Positions 62,762 to 64,000 of a stretch of DNA of 64,000 nucleotides are shown piece after piece. The position numbers and the translations under genes were made by a program. How positions within the stretch are numbered: the first letter of the stretch is position 1; each line of letters opens with the position of its first letter. The notes beneath the pieces are model-generated. The model was given only the letters and a program-made list of their open reading frames with translations, was not told where the DNA came from and made no database searches. Source of the DNA: Kineosporia corallincola (GTDB taxonomy: Bacteria > Actinomycetota > Actinomycetes > Actinomycetales > Kineosporiaceae); contig NZ_JAHBAY010000008.1 in NCBI RefSeq assembly GCF_018499875.1, forward strand, positions 1-64,000, given 5' to 3'.

Positions 62762-64000
62762 TCACGCTGACCCGCTTCGCCCTGCGCCGGGACCGGGTGA
62801 GGCTGACCGTCTGGCTGCTCGGGATCGCCTGCGTCCCGAGCGGTGTCGCGACCACCCTGGCCGATCTCTACCCCGACGTGGCGTCGCGCCGGCCGCTCTC
62901 CGCCGATCTGGCGCACAACCCCGGCCTGCTGGCCTTCACCGGTCCGGCCGACAACCTGCTCAGCCTCGGCGGCCTCGTGGTCTGGCGCGGCATGGGCACC
63001 ACCTGCATCCTCGCCGCGATCATGAACTTCCTGCTGGTGCTGCGGCACACCCGGGCCGACGAGGAGTCCGGCCGTCTGGAGCTGCTGCGCTCCGCCCCGG
63101 TGCGCCGGTCGGCCCCGCTCGACGCCGCCCTGCTCACCGCCCTGATCGCCGACCTGGTGCTGGCCCTGCTGATCGCCGCCGGCCTGATCGGTGCCGGGCT
63201 GCCCGCCGGCGGGTCGCTACGGTTCGGGCTCGCCACGGCCGCCTGCGGCCTGTTCTTCGCCGGGCTCGCGGCGGTGACCGCCCAGCTCACCGAATTCACC
63301 CGCCCGGCAACCGGTGTCGCCGCCGCCGGGCTGGCCACGGCCTACCTGTTAAGGGCGGTCGGGGACTCGTCCGGCCCGCACTGGCTGGCCTGGCTGTCGC
63401 CGATCGGCTGGGCCCAGCGGTCCGGGGCCTTCGGTGGTGGCCCATGGTGGACGACGCCGGCCGCGCTGCTCGCGGCCGGGCTCCTCGCGCTGGCCGCCCG
63501 CCGCCTGGAGGCCCGGCGCGACTTCGGCGGGGGAATCGTGGCCTCCCGGCCGGGTCCGGCGCGGGCCACCCGGCTCGGCTCCTCGTTCGCCCTGGCCTGG
63601 CGACTCCAGCGCGGCACCCTGCTGGCCTGGACGCTCGGGCTGGCCGGGTTCGGCCTGGTGTCCGGCGGCCTGGCCGAGGGCGTGGGCGGGCTGGTCGACG
63701 ACTCGCCCCAGCTGGCCGACGTGCTCTCCGCACTGGGCGGGGAGCAGTCGGTGGTCGACTCCTACCTGGCCACCGTGTTCGGCATCTACGGGCTGCTGGC
63801 GGGGGCCTACGCCGTGTCCGCGCTGCTGCGGCTGCGCGCCGAGGAGACGGAGGGCCGGGCCGAGGCGCTGCTCGCCACCCCGGTCGGCCACCTGCCCTGG
63901 GCCGCGGGCCACCTGGCGATCGCCCTGGGCGGCGTCGCCGTGATGCTGCTCGCGGCCGCACTGACCACCGGCCTCACCTACGGTCTGGCCGCCGGTGACC
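62758..64000 (+). CDS. ABC-2-type exporter permease (partial, runs off window)
   Basis: Open from the ATG at 62758 to the window edge, 414 codons without a stop. The sequence ([21 protein letters not shown] at the start, then repeated [19 protein letters not shown] and [18 protein letters not shown]) is typical of large multi-pass permeases of polyketide/antibiotic exporters, where two similar halves each carry six helices. The first half ends near residue 255 and the second begins. The ATGA overlap with the ATPase indicates coupling. The 3' end is missing. Confidence 0.9.
   Translation, partial: MITLTRFALRRDRVRLTVWLLGIACVPSGVATTLADLYPDVASRRPLSADLAHNPGLLAFTGPADNLLSLGGLVVWRGMGTTCILAAIMNFLLVLRHTRADEESGRLELLRSAPVRRSAPLDAALLTALIADLVLALLIAAGLIGAGLPAGGSLRFGLATAACGLFFAGLAAVTAQLTEFTRPATGVAAAGLATAYLLRAVGDSSGPHWLAWLSPIGWAQRSGAFGGGPWWTTPAALLAAGLLALAARRLEARRDFGGGIVASRPGPARATRLGSSFALAWRLQRGTLLAWTLGLAGFGLVSGGLAEGVGGLVDDSPQLADVLSALGGEQSVVDSYLATVFGIYGLLAGAYAVSALLRLRAEETEGRAEALLATPVGHLPWAAGHLAIALGGVAVMLLAAALTTGLTYGLAAGD

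Overview
The window is very GC-rich, densely coded DNA with many GTG starts and many genes that look leaderless (a TAnnnT hexamer 6-8 nt before the start codon). Gene content (ClgR/ClpP, polyprenol-dependent GT-C mannosyltransferases, tmsA/tmsB-like branched-fatty-acid genes, fused E1, DUF5926, DUF445) is that of an actinobacterium. A methyl-accepting chemotaxis protein, an EAL-HDOD protein and two promoters resembling the flagellar sigma factor (FliA) type suggest a motile lineage such as Kineosporiaceae. That placement is inference. I see no tRNA, rRNA, CRISPR array, prophage or transposase.

Layout. 1-5.3 kb: ferredoxin-like protein with a disordered tail, HAD phosphatase, GDVP-repeat protein, NarL-type regulator, short-form chemotaxis receptor. 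5.3-8.8 kb: aldehyde-oxidation locus (GAF-type activator, aldehyde dehydrogenase, DUF779). 8.9-10.05 kb: clpP divergent from a ClgR-like regulator. 10.05-13.5 kb: tightly coupled five-gene operon with two PRC-barrel proteins and membrane/coiled-coil proteins. 13.5-24.5 kb: HAD phosphatase, lipid kinase and envelope glycosylation genes (two GT-C enzymes, one GT2, a large membrane protein), with a methyltransferase carrying a histone H1-like tail. 24.7-30.1 kb: tandem 2H phosphoesterases, YceI, DUF445, an AAA ATPase and a small NYN/PIN-like protein. 30.1-32.8 kb: fused alpha/beta E1 dehydrogenase with an apparent frameshift, and a rhodanese. 33.1-37.6 kb: subtilisin-inhibitor-like lipoprotein followed by two tandem secreted S55-type peptidase homologues. 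37.7-42.5 kb: Fpg/Nei glycosylase, then a two-component operon with an acidic secreted protein and a phosphotransferase. 42.6-48.5 kb: Asn/Asp/Thr-rich secreted protein, tandem-repeat spacer, small membrane protein, phosphoglucomutase, tmsA-tmsB pair. 48.7-52.4 kb: EAL-HDOD protein, CAP-domain secreted protein, ohr with a divergent TetR. 52.4-58.1 kb: giant DUF4011-type helicase-nuclease and a LigD-like polymerase. 58.3-61.3 kb: small XRE, NAD-kinase-like protein, SPFH protein and a divergent NrtR-like Nudix regulator with paired operators. 61.3-64 kb: GbsR/MarR regulator and an ABC exporter cut by the window edge.

The most unusual items are: (i) the NrtR-like Nudix / SPFH / NAD-kinase-like divergon with two matching palindromes; (ii) the 1463-residue helicase-endonuclease, resembling single-gene defence candidates; (iii) a TCTAG-N8-CTAGA palindrome in three intergenic regions; (iv) a structured leader with two mini-ORFs before tmsB; (v) the methyltransferase-H1-tail fusion; (vi) the frameshifted E1 gene; (vii) a protease-inhibitor lipoprotein next to duplicated S55-type proteases that share a 45-bp upstream element.
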